Shown here one piece after another: positions 1 to 6,700 of a stretch of DNA of 7,971 bases. The notes beneath the pieces were generated by a model. It was not told the origin of the DNA. It worked only from the letters and a program-made list of their open reading frames with translations, and did not search any database. The first letter of the stretch is position 1. Each line of letters begins with the position of its first letter. Made by a program: the position numbers and the translations under genes. This DNA comes from JAIPEK01 sp041685935 (lineage in GTDB: Bacteria; Desulfobacterota; Desulfobacteria; Desulfobacterales; Desulfobacteraceae), in NCBI GenBank assembly GCA_041685935.1, contig JAWLES010000112.1, positions 1 through 7,971 on the forward strand, given 5' to 3'.

Positions 1-383
1 GAATTTCCGTCCACGGTAACAGCGCTTCCATTGGTGTGGTCCCACATCAGAACCCGTATCGGAATCTTCTGTTTGAAACGCATCCATACCGGTATGGGGA
101 ACAGCATGTGGGTCAAATCAAATTTGCCTGCAAGGAAAGATTCTGCGAGCACTTGCCAGGATCTTACCATTACCGGCCTTTCAACACCAACCCCCTCTTC
201 CGCGAAATACCCGAGAGCATGGGCAATCAGAAGCGGGGCAGCATCGGTTATGGGAAGGTATCCCACGGACAGCGAGTCCGATGACGCCGACAGGACCGGA
301 CCCGGCAAAAACATGCTTCCCGCACCTGCGGCTGCGGACTTTAAAAAAAATCGTCTGCTCATCTCCATGGCACCGGAAACCAT
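1..383 (-). CDS. Tat-exported ABC transporter substrate-binding protein, NrtA/SsuA-like (partial, 3' end outside window)
   Basis: Periplasmic solute-binding component of a NitT/TauT-type ABC importer; the ligand cannot be told from this fragment (nitrate, sulfonate, bicarbonate and similar small molecules are typical of the family). I translated it by hand from the reverse strand: 127 residues are visible before the window edge. Residues 9-15 read SRRFFLK, a near-ideal twin-arginine motif, followed by an Ala/Gly-rich stretch (17-22) and a plausible cleavage site near LSA (31-33), so folded export by Tat is likely. The mature part begins with VGYLPITDAAPLLIAHALGY (40-59), the first strand and helix typical of NrtA-like proteins, and continues with a Leu-Thr-His-Met-Leu segment at 90-94. 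The chosen ATG overlaps the stop codon of the ATPase gene by one base (TGATG) and has a purine-rich ribosome site (positions 392-398 on the complement) 8 bases upstream. Internal ATGs at codons 6 and 8 are possible, and codon 8 would still keep the Tat motif. Confidence 0.85.
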   Translation of the reverse strand, partial: MVSGAMEMSRRFFLKSAAAGAGSMFLPGPVLSASSDSLSVGYLPITDAAPLLIAHALGYFAEEGVGVERPVMVRSWQVLAESFLAGKFDLTHMLFPIPVWMRFKQKIPIRVLMWDHTNGSAVTVDGN

Positions 384-1150
384 CAGATCATCCCCCTTCT
401 GGCCATATAGGATTTTTTAAACCTTGCCAGTATATCAGCCCGAATCTCCTTGAAACGGGTACTGTTTTTATTTCTCGGGTATTCATCGTCAATATCCATA
501 ACTTCTTTTACAGTGGCGGGCTCCCCGCCGAGAAGAACGATCCGGTTTCCCAGAAAAATGGCTTCATCTATGTCATGGGTGACGAATACTGCGGTGAACC
601 TTTCACTCTGCCAAAGGTTGATCAGTTCTTCCTGGATGTGGGTCTGGGTGAAAGTATCCAGGGCGGCAAACGGTTCATCAAGCAAAAGCGCCTTTGGATG
701 GCCCACCAGGGCCATGGCCAGACAAGTCCTGTGCGCCATACCCATTGACAGTTCTTCGGGCCTGGAACCGGCAAACCGCAAAAGTCCCATGATTTCAAGA
801 AACTGGTTCACCCGGTATTCAAGCTCCTCCACGTCGCCCCGCAATCTGCACCCGTAGGCGACATTCTGCTTCACCGTCAGCCAAGGGATCAGTGCCGGCC
901 TCTGAAAAAGCATCAGTCTGGACGGGTGCACCCTCTTTACAATCTCCCCGTCCGCCCGTACAACTCCTTTGGATGGTTTTTCAAAGCCTGCGATCAGATT
1001 CAGAAGGGTGGTTTTTCCGCATCCCGACTCCCCCAGGACAATAACGAAATCCCCTTTTCCGATGGAAAAGGTGATGTCGCTGAGAACCGGGTGGAGAGTT
1101 CTGTCAGACTTTCTGTATTCCTTGGTCAATCCTTCAATATCGATTCTCAA
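383..1150 (-). CDS. ABC transporter ATP-binding protein, nitrate/sulfonate/taurine (NitT/TauT) family
   Basis: Cytoplasmic ATPase that would power the importer whose binding protein is encoded just downstream. The 255 aa length is normal for NrtD/SsuB/TauB-type subunits. Visible motifs are Walker A GESGCGKT (40-47), Q-loop Gln83 in the stretch LMLFQRPALIPWLT (79-92), signature LSMGM (134-138), Walker B LLLDEP (155-160), D-loop ALD (163-165) and switch His192 (VTHD). The P-W-L-T after the Q-loop is characteristic of the NitT/TauT group. The signature departs from the usual LSGGM: the first glycine is Met136, while Gly137 is kept. The start is TTG at 1150; the second codon upstream is an in-frame stop (TGA, 1154-1156), and the first beta strand (RIDIEGL) begins immediately, so no longer N-terminus is possible. 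It lies 18 bp after the upstream gene and overlaps the downstream gene by one base. No permease gene sits beside it in the window. Confidence 0.93.
   Translation of the reverse strand: MRIDIEGLTKEYRKSDRTLHPVLSDITFSIGKGDFVIVLGESGCGKTTLLNLIAGFEKPSKGVVRADGEIVKRVHPSRLMLFQRPALIPWLTVKQNVAYGCRLRGDVEELEYRVNQFLEIMGLLRFAGSRPEELSMGMAHRTCLAMALVGHPKALLLDEPFAALDTFTQTHIQEELINLWQSERFTAVFVTHDIDEAIFLGNRIVLLGGEPATVKEVMDIDDEYPRNKNSTRFKEIRADILARFKKSYMARRGMI
392..398 (-). promoter_or_regulatory. Ribosome binding site of the Tat substrate-binding protein gene
   Basis: The complement reads AAGGGGG here, 8 bases before the ATG at 383. It lies inside the last codons of the ATPase gene and supports the start that overlaps the ATPase stop, hence translational coupling. 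The later ATG at 362 has only a GGAG two bases away, which is too close. Confidence 0.55.
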
Positions 1151-1168
1151 TGGTCAGCATCCCGGATT

Positions 1169-2095
1169 TCAATGTTGCGCGCACCAGCCCGTTTGAACAA
1201 AGTCCTCCATCTCTCCCCTGTATAACGTCATTTCCATCCGGTTCGCCATGTAATCCATGATTCCCCGTATGGCTTCAGTATCAGGAGGGAACATGGAGGG
1301 GCTGAATATTCTGTTTCTCTCCCGTGTGACAGGGCTGCCGGAATCAAGTTTTCTGCCGAAAAAAGCATTGGTATAACCTGCGAATTCATTTTCCGAACTT
1401 CTGCTGATAACATCACCGGCTTTTTCAAGTGCTGCTGTAAAAGCCCGGACCGCCCGGCTTTCCTTCTCCAGGACGGATCGATCCAGAACCAGCACCGACG
1501 AAGGATGACAGGCCCACAAAGCACCTGTGTGGCAGACAAAGTCTCCAACACCTCTTTCCACGGCAAGGCTTGCCCACGGCTCGGGCATAAGAAATCCTCC
1601 GACATCACCTTCACTGTCATGTTCAGCAACTTCCTGCATCAGACCGGGACTGATCTCCACCAGGCGGACATCAAAACTTTCCCGCCCTTGCCTTCCGACA
1701 GTAAATCCCGCAGTGATCAAAAAACGGTGAAGCAACATACACTCAACCGAGAGCAGACTTGAAACCAGTATGGTTTTGCCCCTGAAACCTTCCAGGCCGC
1801 TGACGCCGGCTGCCCTTTTCTGCAGAAGGCTTCCCCCTTCCCGGTTTAAAAACAGGACAACCCGGATATCCTCACCCCTGCTATACAGATCAAACGCAGC
1901 AGGGAGCGGAAGAAACGCCCCCTGGAGCTCCCGGTCCACCAGATCCTCCTCCATGCGGCGGAACGATCTCACCGGAACGGGTTCAATCCCGGCCTGCCCG
2001 TCCGGCGCTCCCTGCTCAGCAACCCCGAGGGCGAGATGGTCAGCTATTTTCATATACCCGATTCTGATAAGTTCCACCACTCTATCCCTTGTCAC
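1169..2095 (-). CDS. Signal-less NrtA/NMT1-like substrate-binding-domain protein, probable cytoplasmic sensor of the ABC system
   Basis: A 308 aa protein with the layout of NrtA/SsuA-type binding proteins: a first strand IRIGYMKIADHLALG (10-24), a GAFLPLPAAFDLY segment (59-71), a GKTILVSS hinge (106-113), an M-P-E-P-W motif at 170-174 matching the family's EPW, and A-C-H-P-S-S-V-L-V (195-203) where relatives have a DHPEKVLVV-like segment. There is no signal peptide, Tat motif or lipobox. The GTG start at 2095 lies only ten codons before the first strand, and an in-frame stop precedes it. It is therefore probably cytoplasmic, like the C-terminal NrtA-like domain of cyanobacterial NrtC and CmpC, which regulates transport from inside the cell. 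That role is inferred here. It is the first gene of the ABC cluster, with the ATPase 18 bp downstream. An alternative is a binding protein that lost its signal. Confidence 0.75.
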   Translation of the reverse strand: MTRDRVVELIRIGYMKIADHLALGVAEQGAPDGQAGIEPVPVRSFRRMEEDLVDRELQGAFLPLPAAFDLYSRGEDIRVVLFLNREGGSLLQKRAAGVSGLEGFRGKTILVSSLLSVECMLLHRFLITAGFTVGRQGRESFDVRLVEISPGLMQEVAEHDSEGDVGGFLMPEPWASLAVERGVGDFVCHTGALWACHPSSVLVLDRSVLEKESRAVRAFTAALEKAGDVISRSSENEFAGYTNAFFGRKLDSGSPVTRERNRIFSPSMFPPDTEAIRGIMDYMANRMEMTLYRGEMEDFVQTGWCAQH

Positions 2096-2254
2096 AGCAT
2101 ATTCCCGGCTTTGCCTGCAAGTTTCGAAGACAATTCAGTATTTTTAACACAGGGGCCGCTCATTGGCAATATGTATAAAATTTTCCCACTTGATTAAAAA
2201 GAAAATCTCATATAGGGTTGAATAAATTTTCGAACATGACCTTTACGATATTTT
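2096..2254. promoter_or_regulatory. Divergent intergenic region between the ABC cluster and cheD
   Basis: This 159 bp AT-rich stretch separates two divergent genes and must hold the promoters of both. The leftward candidate is described separately. For cheD, TTGATT (2190-2195) and TATAGG (2211-2216) are 15 bases apart, which is short for sigma-70, so no rightward promoter can be assigned with confidence. No Shine-Dalgarno sequence precedes the cheD ATG. A weak 6-bp inverted pair (ATTTTC at 2180-2185, GAAAAT at 2201-2206) lies in the middle, but in AT-rich DNA this may be chance. Confidence 0.4.
2141..2169 (-). promoter_or_regulatory. Candidate sigma-70 promoter of the ABC transporter cluster
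   Basis: On the complement a TTGCCA box (2164-2169, 5 of 6 to TTGACA) is followed after 17 bases by TAAAAA (2141-2146, 4 of 6 to TATAAT). It is about 45 bases upstream of the GTG start at 2095. The spacing is ideal but the boxes are imperfect, and this is a by-eye match only. Confidence 0.35.
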
Positions 2255-2767
2255 ATGGCAACCGACACAAAAGAACCCCGGGTCCGGGACTATCTGTTGA
2301 AACCGGGCTATATCTATCTCCCGGAAGAATCAACCGCCATATCAGCGGTTCTGGGCTCCTCCGTTTCAGTCACCCTTTTTGACACCAAGCTCAAAACAGG
2401 CGGCATGAACCATTTCCTATACCCTGAAATCCACCAAAAAGGCAGTACAACATCCCTTTACGGCAATGTGGCGGTTATCACCCTGATTGACATGATTCTT
2501 GCCTGGGGTTCCAGTAAAAAACACCTCCAGGCACAGATCTTCGGGGGCGCTTTTAACACGGAATACTCAGACAGGGACATAGGTGCGGACAACATAGAAA
2601 CTGCGAAAAGGGTGCTGAAGCGGAAAGGGATCACCGTTGTTTCAGAGGATGTGGGAGGTATGATGGGAAGAAAGGTGGTATTTAACAGTCATGATTCGGA
2701 AATCGCTCTTCTGAAAGTGAGCCGGCTGAGGCAATCCGACTGGTATCCGTACGAAGGAGACCGGTAA
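2255..2767 (+). CDS. cheD: CheD-family chemoreceptor glutamine deamidase homologue with Ser in place of the catalytic Cys
   Basis: CheD proteins deamidate glutamines on chemoreceptors and interact with CheC. The 170 aa length is normal. Family landmarks are LGSSVSV (33-39), G-G-M-N-H-F (49-54), IFGGA (95-99), I-G-x-x-N-I-E (109-115), EDVGG (131-135) and GRKV (138-141). In Thermotoga maritima CheD the active site is Cys27 with His44 and Thr21. By spacing these fall on Ser36, His53 and Ser30 here. Codons 35-36 are TCC TCC, and there is no cysteine anywhere in the protein, so classical thiol chemistry is not available. It may use serine poorly, or act only as a binding partner. No chemotaxis gene is next to it. 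An in-frame TGA at 2237 fixes ATG 2255 as the first usual start, although no ribosome site is visible. Its end converges with the UbiB gene, 5 bp away. The family call is firm; the function is open. Confidence 0.88.
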   Translation: MATDTKEPRVRDYLLKPGYIYLPEESTAISAVLGSSVSVTLFDTKLKTGGMNHFLYPEIHQKGSTTSLYGNVAVITLIDMILAWGSSKKHLQAQIFGGAFNTEYSDRDIGADNIETAKRVLKRKGITVVSEDVGGMMGRKVVFNSHDSEIALLKVSRLRQSDWYPYEGDR

Positions 2768-2772
2768 AGTCT

Positions 2773-4470
2773 TCACAGCTTGCCGCTCCTCAATATCGCC
2801 ACAATCAGCCACAGCCCCATCACCGCGGCGGTGATAAAACCGACGATACCTATCAGGGAAACACCGAATACAACAGGCGGAGTGTTGGACACCACAAGCT
2901 GGCTGGACCCGAGTATGATTGCCGCAATAATTATTGCAAAGGCGATCCTGTTGCTGGTTTGATCCTGTGTGGCAAGCATCTTTTCAAGACCGGTGATTTT
3001 AATGTTCAAATCCATCCTGCCCTGCTTTGCCAGGCGGACAATATCCATAATATCAGAGGGAAGGACTTTTAAAAGCCGGAATGAATCCTTGGCTATCTCG
3101 CTTGCCTCTTCAGCCATACGGGAAGGTGAGTACCGCTTGATCTTCACCTCTCTGACATAAGGCGCTGCATGGGAAATCATGTCAAACTTGGGATCTAGAT
3201 TCCTGGCGATCCCTTCAACCGCCACGAATGCCTTGATCATAAGGAACAGATCAGCAGGGATTCTCACGCCGTTTTTTGAACATATCTCAAGAAAGGCGTT
3301 CACCATTTTACCCACCTGTATATCCTTCAGGGACTTGGAAAGGTGCTTGGTGATGAACCCTGCAATTTCCCTTTCAAAATCGTCCATATCCGGCTTTTCA
3401 TCGTAGTCGGTCACCTCGAGCAGAAGCCTTGCCGCAAGCCGCGTATTCCCGGAGGCCACCCCGTGCAGAAGATCTACAAACACCTCCCGCATCTGCTTGT
3501 TGACATATCCGGTCATTCCGTAATCCACCGGGCAGATGACATTTCCGGGCAGCACAAAGATGTTGCCGGGGTGCGGATCGGCATGAAAAAACCCGTATTC
3601 AAACACCTGCTTCATGGTGAAATCCGCTCCCCGTTTGGTAATAATCTTGCGGTTCATTCCGGCCCGGTCAATTGCTTCGATATCCGACACCTTGATTCCG
3701 CCTACATACTCCATGGTCAGAATCTTTTCAGAGGACTCATCGGTAAAAACCCTCGGGATATGAACGGTCCGGTCCTTTTCAAACTGGCGGCCCATCCGTT
3801 CGGTACTGGACAGTTCGATGGTGAAATCCAGCTCTTTTTCAATGGTTTTGGCGAACTCTTCCACGATTTTCACCGGTCTGTGATGGGCGAGCTCCTCTAC
3901 GTGGGCTTCCATGAGGGTGGCAAGATGATGCATGATCTCCAGGTCCACCTGGACGGTTTTTTTAATTCCCGGCCGCTGGACCTTGACCGCCACATCCTGC
4001 CCACCCTTGAGCGTGGCTTTGTGGACCTGTGCGATGGAAGCTGCGGCAAGCGGTTCTTCCTCAATGGTTTCAAATACATCTTCCGGGTTTTTTCCAAGCT
4101 CCGCCACCACGGTTTTTACCACTTCATCATACTCAAAGGGCGGAACATGATCCTGAAGCTTGGAAAGCTCCTCAAGAAGGTAAACCGGAACCAGGTCCGG
4201 CCGGGAGGATAGAATCTGGCCCAGCTTTATAAAAGTGGGCCCGAGCTCTTCAAAGCACATACGGATTCTTTCACTGCCGGAATGCCTTTCGATCTTTTCT
4301 TTTCTCTCCCGGTTAATAAACTTCAGCCCCACCTCAATGTACTGGTCAATCTTAAGGGCATCCACGATATTGCCGAACCCGTACTTGAATATGATACTCA
4401 GTATCTGCTGATACCGGACAACGTTGCGGTATGTTCTGCCGAAGCTTCCTATTTTTTTGATACTCAGCAT
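2773..4470 (-). CDS. ubiB: AarF/ABC1/UbiB kinase-like protein with two C-terminal membrane segments
   Basis: Atypical protein-kinase-like ATPase of the UbiB/COQ8/AarF family, linked in other bacteria to quinone synthesis or lipid handling at the inner membrane. The 565 aa length fits. In order: the invariant K-x-G-Q motif as KLGQ (82-85), the alanine-rich nucleotide loop AAAS (142-145) that replaces the kinase glycine loop, the ATP-binding lysine in AVKVQRPG (Lys163), the E-x-D motif as ELD (213-215), the catalytic segment HADPHPGN (296-303), and DYG (316-318) as the metal-binding DFG equivalent. All key residues are present, so activity is expected. Two hydrophobic helices follow at about 509-527 and 533-560, placing the C-terminus in the membrane. 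It starts 13 bp after the phasin-like gene and is probably co-transcribed with it and the acyl-CoA dehydrogenase. The substrate is unknown. An anaerobe of the suggested type would use menaquinone, so a strict ubiquinone role is doubtful; the symbol denotes the family. Confidence 0.92.
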   Translation of the reverse strand: MLSIKKIGSFGRTYRNVVRYQQILSIIFKYGFGNIVDALKIDQYIEVGLKFINRERKEKIERHSGSERIRMCFEELGPTFIKLGQILSSRPDLVPVYLLEELSKLQDHVPPFEYDEVVKTVVAELGKNPEDVFETIEEEPLAAASIAQVHKATLKGGQDVAVKVQRPGIKKTVQVDLEIMHHLATLMEAHVEELAHHRPVKIVEEFAKTIEKELDFTIELSSTERMGRQFEKDRTVHIPRVFTDESSEKILTMEYVGGIKVSDIEAIDRAGMNRKIITKRGADFTMKQVFEYGFFHADPHPGNIFVLPGNVICPVDYGMTGYVNKQMREVFVDLLHGVASGNTRLAARLLLEVTDYDEKPDMDDFEREIAGFITKHLSKSLKDIQVGKMVNAFLEICSKNGVRIPADLFLMIKAFVAVEGIARNLDPKFDMISHAAPYVREVKIKRYSPSRMAEEASEIAKDSFRLLKVLPSDIMDIVRLAKQGRMDLNIKITGLEKMLATQDQTSNRIAFAIIIAAIILGSSQLVVSNTPPVVFGVSLIGIVGFITAAVMGLWLIVAILRSGKL

Positions 4471-4483
4471 AAAATTCCGGGAA

Positions 4484-4792
4484 TTACGCTTTTTTGTCCC
4501 CGCTCATCAGCTCGACCAGCTTATCGATTCTTTTGTTCAAATCGTCAATGTCTGACCGGCTGGCAAGGTCGAATTTCTTAAAAACCTTTTCCACCTGCTT
4601 TTCGATTCTTTCATCAAGCTTGGATCTGGCGTCATCATACTTTTCATTGAGCTCGTCGAAAAGTTTCCGTGCTTCCTCCTGGTTCAGTTTGGACTGATCT
4701 GCAAGCTCCCTTGCAATACTGTCGATTTCGGATTTCGATCTCAGCGCAAGTCCTACACCGGACAAAAGACTTTTTCTGATATAGTTCAGCAT
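4484..4792 (-). CDS. Small phasin-like coiled-coil protein (PhaF/PhaI superfamily-like)
   Basis: A 102 aa, strongly charged, almost entirely helical protein. A short N-terminal amphipathic part (MLNYIRKSLLSGVGLALRSK, 1-20) is followed by heptad-rich Glu/Lys/Leu sequence, for example ELNEKYDDARSKLDERIEKQ, and a terminal helix ending DKLVELMSGDKKA. This matches the small phasin-superfamily proteins annotated as polyhydroxyalkanoate granule-associated or synthesis regulators. Nothing in the window shows that PHA is made, so surface or scaffold binding is only a guess. The open frame extends 14 codons further upstream, but a perfect AGGAGGT sits just before the ATG at 4792, so that start is preferred. 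It lies between the acyl-CoA dehydrogenase (60 bp upstream) and the UbiB gene (13 bp downstream). The pairing with UbiB suggests a joint membrane or lipid-related role, which is inference. Confidence 0.8.
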   Translation of the reverse strand: MLNYIRKSLLSGVGLALRSKSEIDSIARELADQSKLNQEEARKLFDELNEKYDDARSKLDERIEKQVEKVFKKFDLASRSDIDDLNKRIDKLVELMSGDKKA

Positions 4793-4795
4793 TTT

Positions 4796-4802
4796 ACCTC
4801 CT
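4796..4802 (-). promoter_or_regulatory. Strong ribosome binding site that sets the phasin-like gene start
   Basis: The complement reads AGGAGGT, three bases before the ATG at 4792 (core AGGAGG four bases before). This is the best Shine-Dalgarno match in the window. It argues against the longer 116-residue reading that starts at 4834, in which the site would be inside the coding sequence. Confidence 0.8.
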
Positions 4803-4852
4803 GTTGGATTATAATTTGGTCTGTCCTCAAACACCTGCGGCCGGGCGGAATG

Positions 4853-6700
4853 CTACCTGGAGCCGAACGACGTTTCCGGCAGGTCCTCCACGGATGTATC
4901 CCCGTTGAGGACTGCATCCATCTTGCCCATAGTACCCGGCAATATTTTGTTGATAAAAAAATCGGCTGTTTTCCACTGCCCGGCATAAAAAGCCGCATCC
5001 TTGTTTTTCGCCGCCTTCTCCATGACCTCGGGCATTTCAAGGGTTCCGGTTTTTTTCAAAAGCTTGGGCAATGCAACAGACGCACGCCACAGAAGCATCC
5101 AGGCCACGCTCACATCCCCCGTGATCTCGAGAAAAGGATGGGCAAAGGAAAAAGCGTTCAGCACGCCGCCGGACTGAATTCTCTTTTTCAGATCATCCGC
5201 AGTGGACTCCAGCCTGGTCACTGCCTGTTCCACCTTTTCAGCCGCTCCTGAAAGTTCATTCTGCAAACCGGCCTGTTTTACGGTGCTGCGCATGGCATCC
5301 AGGTACCAGGCAAAGGCCTGTCCGTCATGCATGGAAAGCTTTCTTCCAAGAAGGTCGGCCGCCTGTATGCCGTTGGTTCCCTCATAAATCATGAATATCC
5401 TGGAATCTCTCATAAGCTGTTCCACGGGATATTCACTGATATAGCCGTACCCTCCGTAGACCTGAACTGCATGGGAGCATACCTCCAGTGACCGGTCAGT
5501 GACATACCCCTTTACAACGGGAGTAAGAACCTCAACCATTGCGCCGAGCCTCTTTTTCTCTTCCGGGTCGTCTGACACGCCCGCCTCGTCTATACACCTG
5601 GCATTATAGTAAAGCAGGCTTCTCATGCCCTCCACCATGGACTTCATGGTCAAGAGCTGACGGCGGACATCAGGATGTTCAATTATGCGTACGCTTTCAG
5701 CATCCTTGTTTTTGCCTGCTGTTATATGGCGGCCCTGTATCCTGCTTCTTGCATAGTCCAGTGCATACATGTAGGCAGCCGATGCAACAGACTGGCCCTG
5801 CAGTCCCACAAAGGCGCGTGCTTCGTTCATCATCTGGAACATTTCAGACATGCCCTTGTTCTCTTTGCCGAGAAGGGTACCTATACAGTCGCCCTTTTCC
5901 CCCAGGGCAAGCGTGGCAGTGGCGTTTCCGTGGATGCCCATTTTTTCCTCTATACCGATGCATTCCACGTTGTTGAACTCGCCCGGGCTGCCGTCCTTGT
6001 TCACCCTGTACTTGGGGACGAGAAACAGGGAAATGCCTGCAGTACCAGCCGGCGCCCCCTCGATCCTGGCCAGAACCGGGTGCACGATATTTTCAACAAG
6101 GTCGTTCTCACCTCCGGAAATAAATATTTTAGTGCCCTTGATGAGATAGGTCCCGTCCTCTTTGGGGATGGCGGTGGTGGTCAGGGCGCCGACATCGGAA
6201 CCGGCTTCGGGTTCGGTCAGAAGCATTGTCCCGCCCCATTTCCCGGAGAACATGTTCTCAAGATACATGTTTTTCTGCTCCTCGGTGCCGAAGGATTCCA
6301 CCAGCCTGGCTGCACCATGGGTCATTCCGCTGTACAACATGAAGGAAGGGTTCGCTCCGACCATATACTCCATGGCTGCGACACCCACACCCATCGGCAT
6401 TCCCTGTCCCCCGTATTCCGGATTGTCAGTCATGGCCAGCCACTCTCCCTCCCGGTAAAGCTCCCAGGCTCTGTGAAATGACCGGGGGACCTTTACCCGT
6501 CCGTTTTCAAAAACACATCCCTCCTGGTCACCGGCTTTCTGGGTGGGCAGGATCTCTTTTATGGCCAGGTTCCTTGCCTCGGACACAATAAGGTCGACTG
6601 TTTTTTTATTGAATTCGGCAAATTTGTCATGCTCGATCCTGCCGACCTGTTCGTGAAGCACAAAATCAACGTCTCTCCTGTCTGCAATAAGCTGCGCCAT
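4853..6700 (-). CDS. Long-form acyl-CoA dehydrogenase with C-terminal extension (DmdC-like, about 600 aa class)
   Basis: FAD-dependent oxidation of an acyl-CoA to its 2-enoyl-CoA, with electrons normally passed to ETF. At 615 aa it is much longer than the 380-aa core family and matches the class with an extra C-terminal domain that includes 3-methylmercaptopropionyl-CoA dehydrogenase DmdC and many uncharacterised paralogues. Visible landmarks are NPEYGGQGMP (93-102), the FAD/substrate segment LLTEPEAGSD (160-169), K-M-G-I-H-G-N (253-259), NEARAFVG (292-299), the helix VYGGYGYISEYPVEQLMRDS (414-433) and IYEGTNGIQA (438-447), in which Glu440 matches the catalytic base of MCAD-type enzymes. The C-terminal helical extension runs from about 455 to 615. 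The ATG at 6700 has AGAGGAG 8 bases upstream. It is the first gene of a probable operon with the phasin-like and UbiB genes. The acyl substrate cannot be read from sequence, and no ETF or thiolase gene is in the window. Confidence 0.93.
   Translation of the reverse strand: MAQLIADRRDVDFVLHEQVGRIEHDKFAEFNKKTVDLIVSEARNLAIKEILPTQKAGDQEGCVFENGRVKVPRSFHRAWELYREGEWLAMTDNPEYGGQGMPMGVGVAAMEYMVGANPSFMLYSGMTHGAARLVESFGTEEQKNMYLENMFSGKWGGTMLLTEPEAGSDVGALTTTAIPKEDGTYLIKGTKIFISGGENDLVENIVHPVLARIEGAPAGTAGISLFLVPKYRVNKDGSPGEFNNVECIGIEEKMGIHGNATATLALGEKGDCIGTLLGKENKGMSEMFQMMNEARAFVGLQGQSVASAAYMYALDYARSRIQGRHITAGKNKDAESVRIIEHPDVRRQLLTMKSMVEGMRSLLYYNARCIDEAGVSDDPEEKKRLGAMVEVLTPVVKGYVTDRSLEVCSHAVQVYGGYGYISEYPVEQLMRDSRIFMIYEGTNGIQAADLLGRKLSMHDGQAFAWYLDAMRSTVKQAGLQNELSGAAEKVEQAVTRLESTADDLKKRIQSGGVLNAFSFAHPFLEITGDVSVAWMLLWRASVALPKLLKKTGTLEMPEVMEKAAKNKDAAFYAGQWKTADFFINKILPGTMGKMDAVLNGDTSVEDLPETSFGSR

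Noticed and set aside
281..748. Rightward open frame antisense to the ATPase and the Tat binding protein
   Set aside because: It spans two well-supported genes on the other strand and shows no recognisable domain.
2768..2772. Possible bidirectional terminator between the converging cheD and UbiB genes
   Set aside because: Only 5 bases separate the stop codons, and I saw no hairpin with a T-run around them.
3343..4212. Long rightward open frame (289 codons) antisense to the UbiB gene
   Set aside because: It is the mirror of a strongly supported kinase gene, has no family motif and is His/Pro-rich in the manner of shadow frames.
4808..4813. Perfect TATAAT on the minus strand between the dehydrogenase and phasin-like genes
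   Set aside because: No -35 box lies at a proper distance, and a start from it would fall on the ribosome binding site, so it is probably chance.
4793..4834. Longer start for the phasin-like protein (14 extra residues)
   Set aside because: A perfect AGGAGGT lies just before the downstream ATG, and the extra residues look like translated leader.
5675..6481. Long rightward open frame (268 codons) antisense to the acyl-CoA dehydrogenase
   Set aside because: It overlaps a gene with all catalytic motifs in place; its composition (many Cys, His, Pro) is typical of a non-coding complement.
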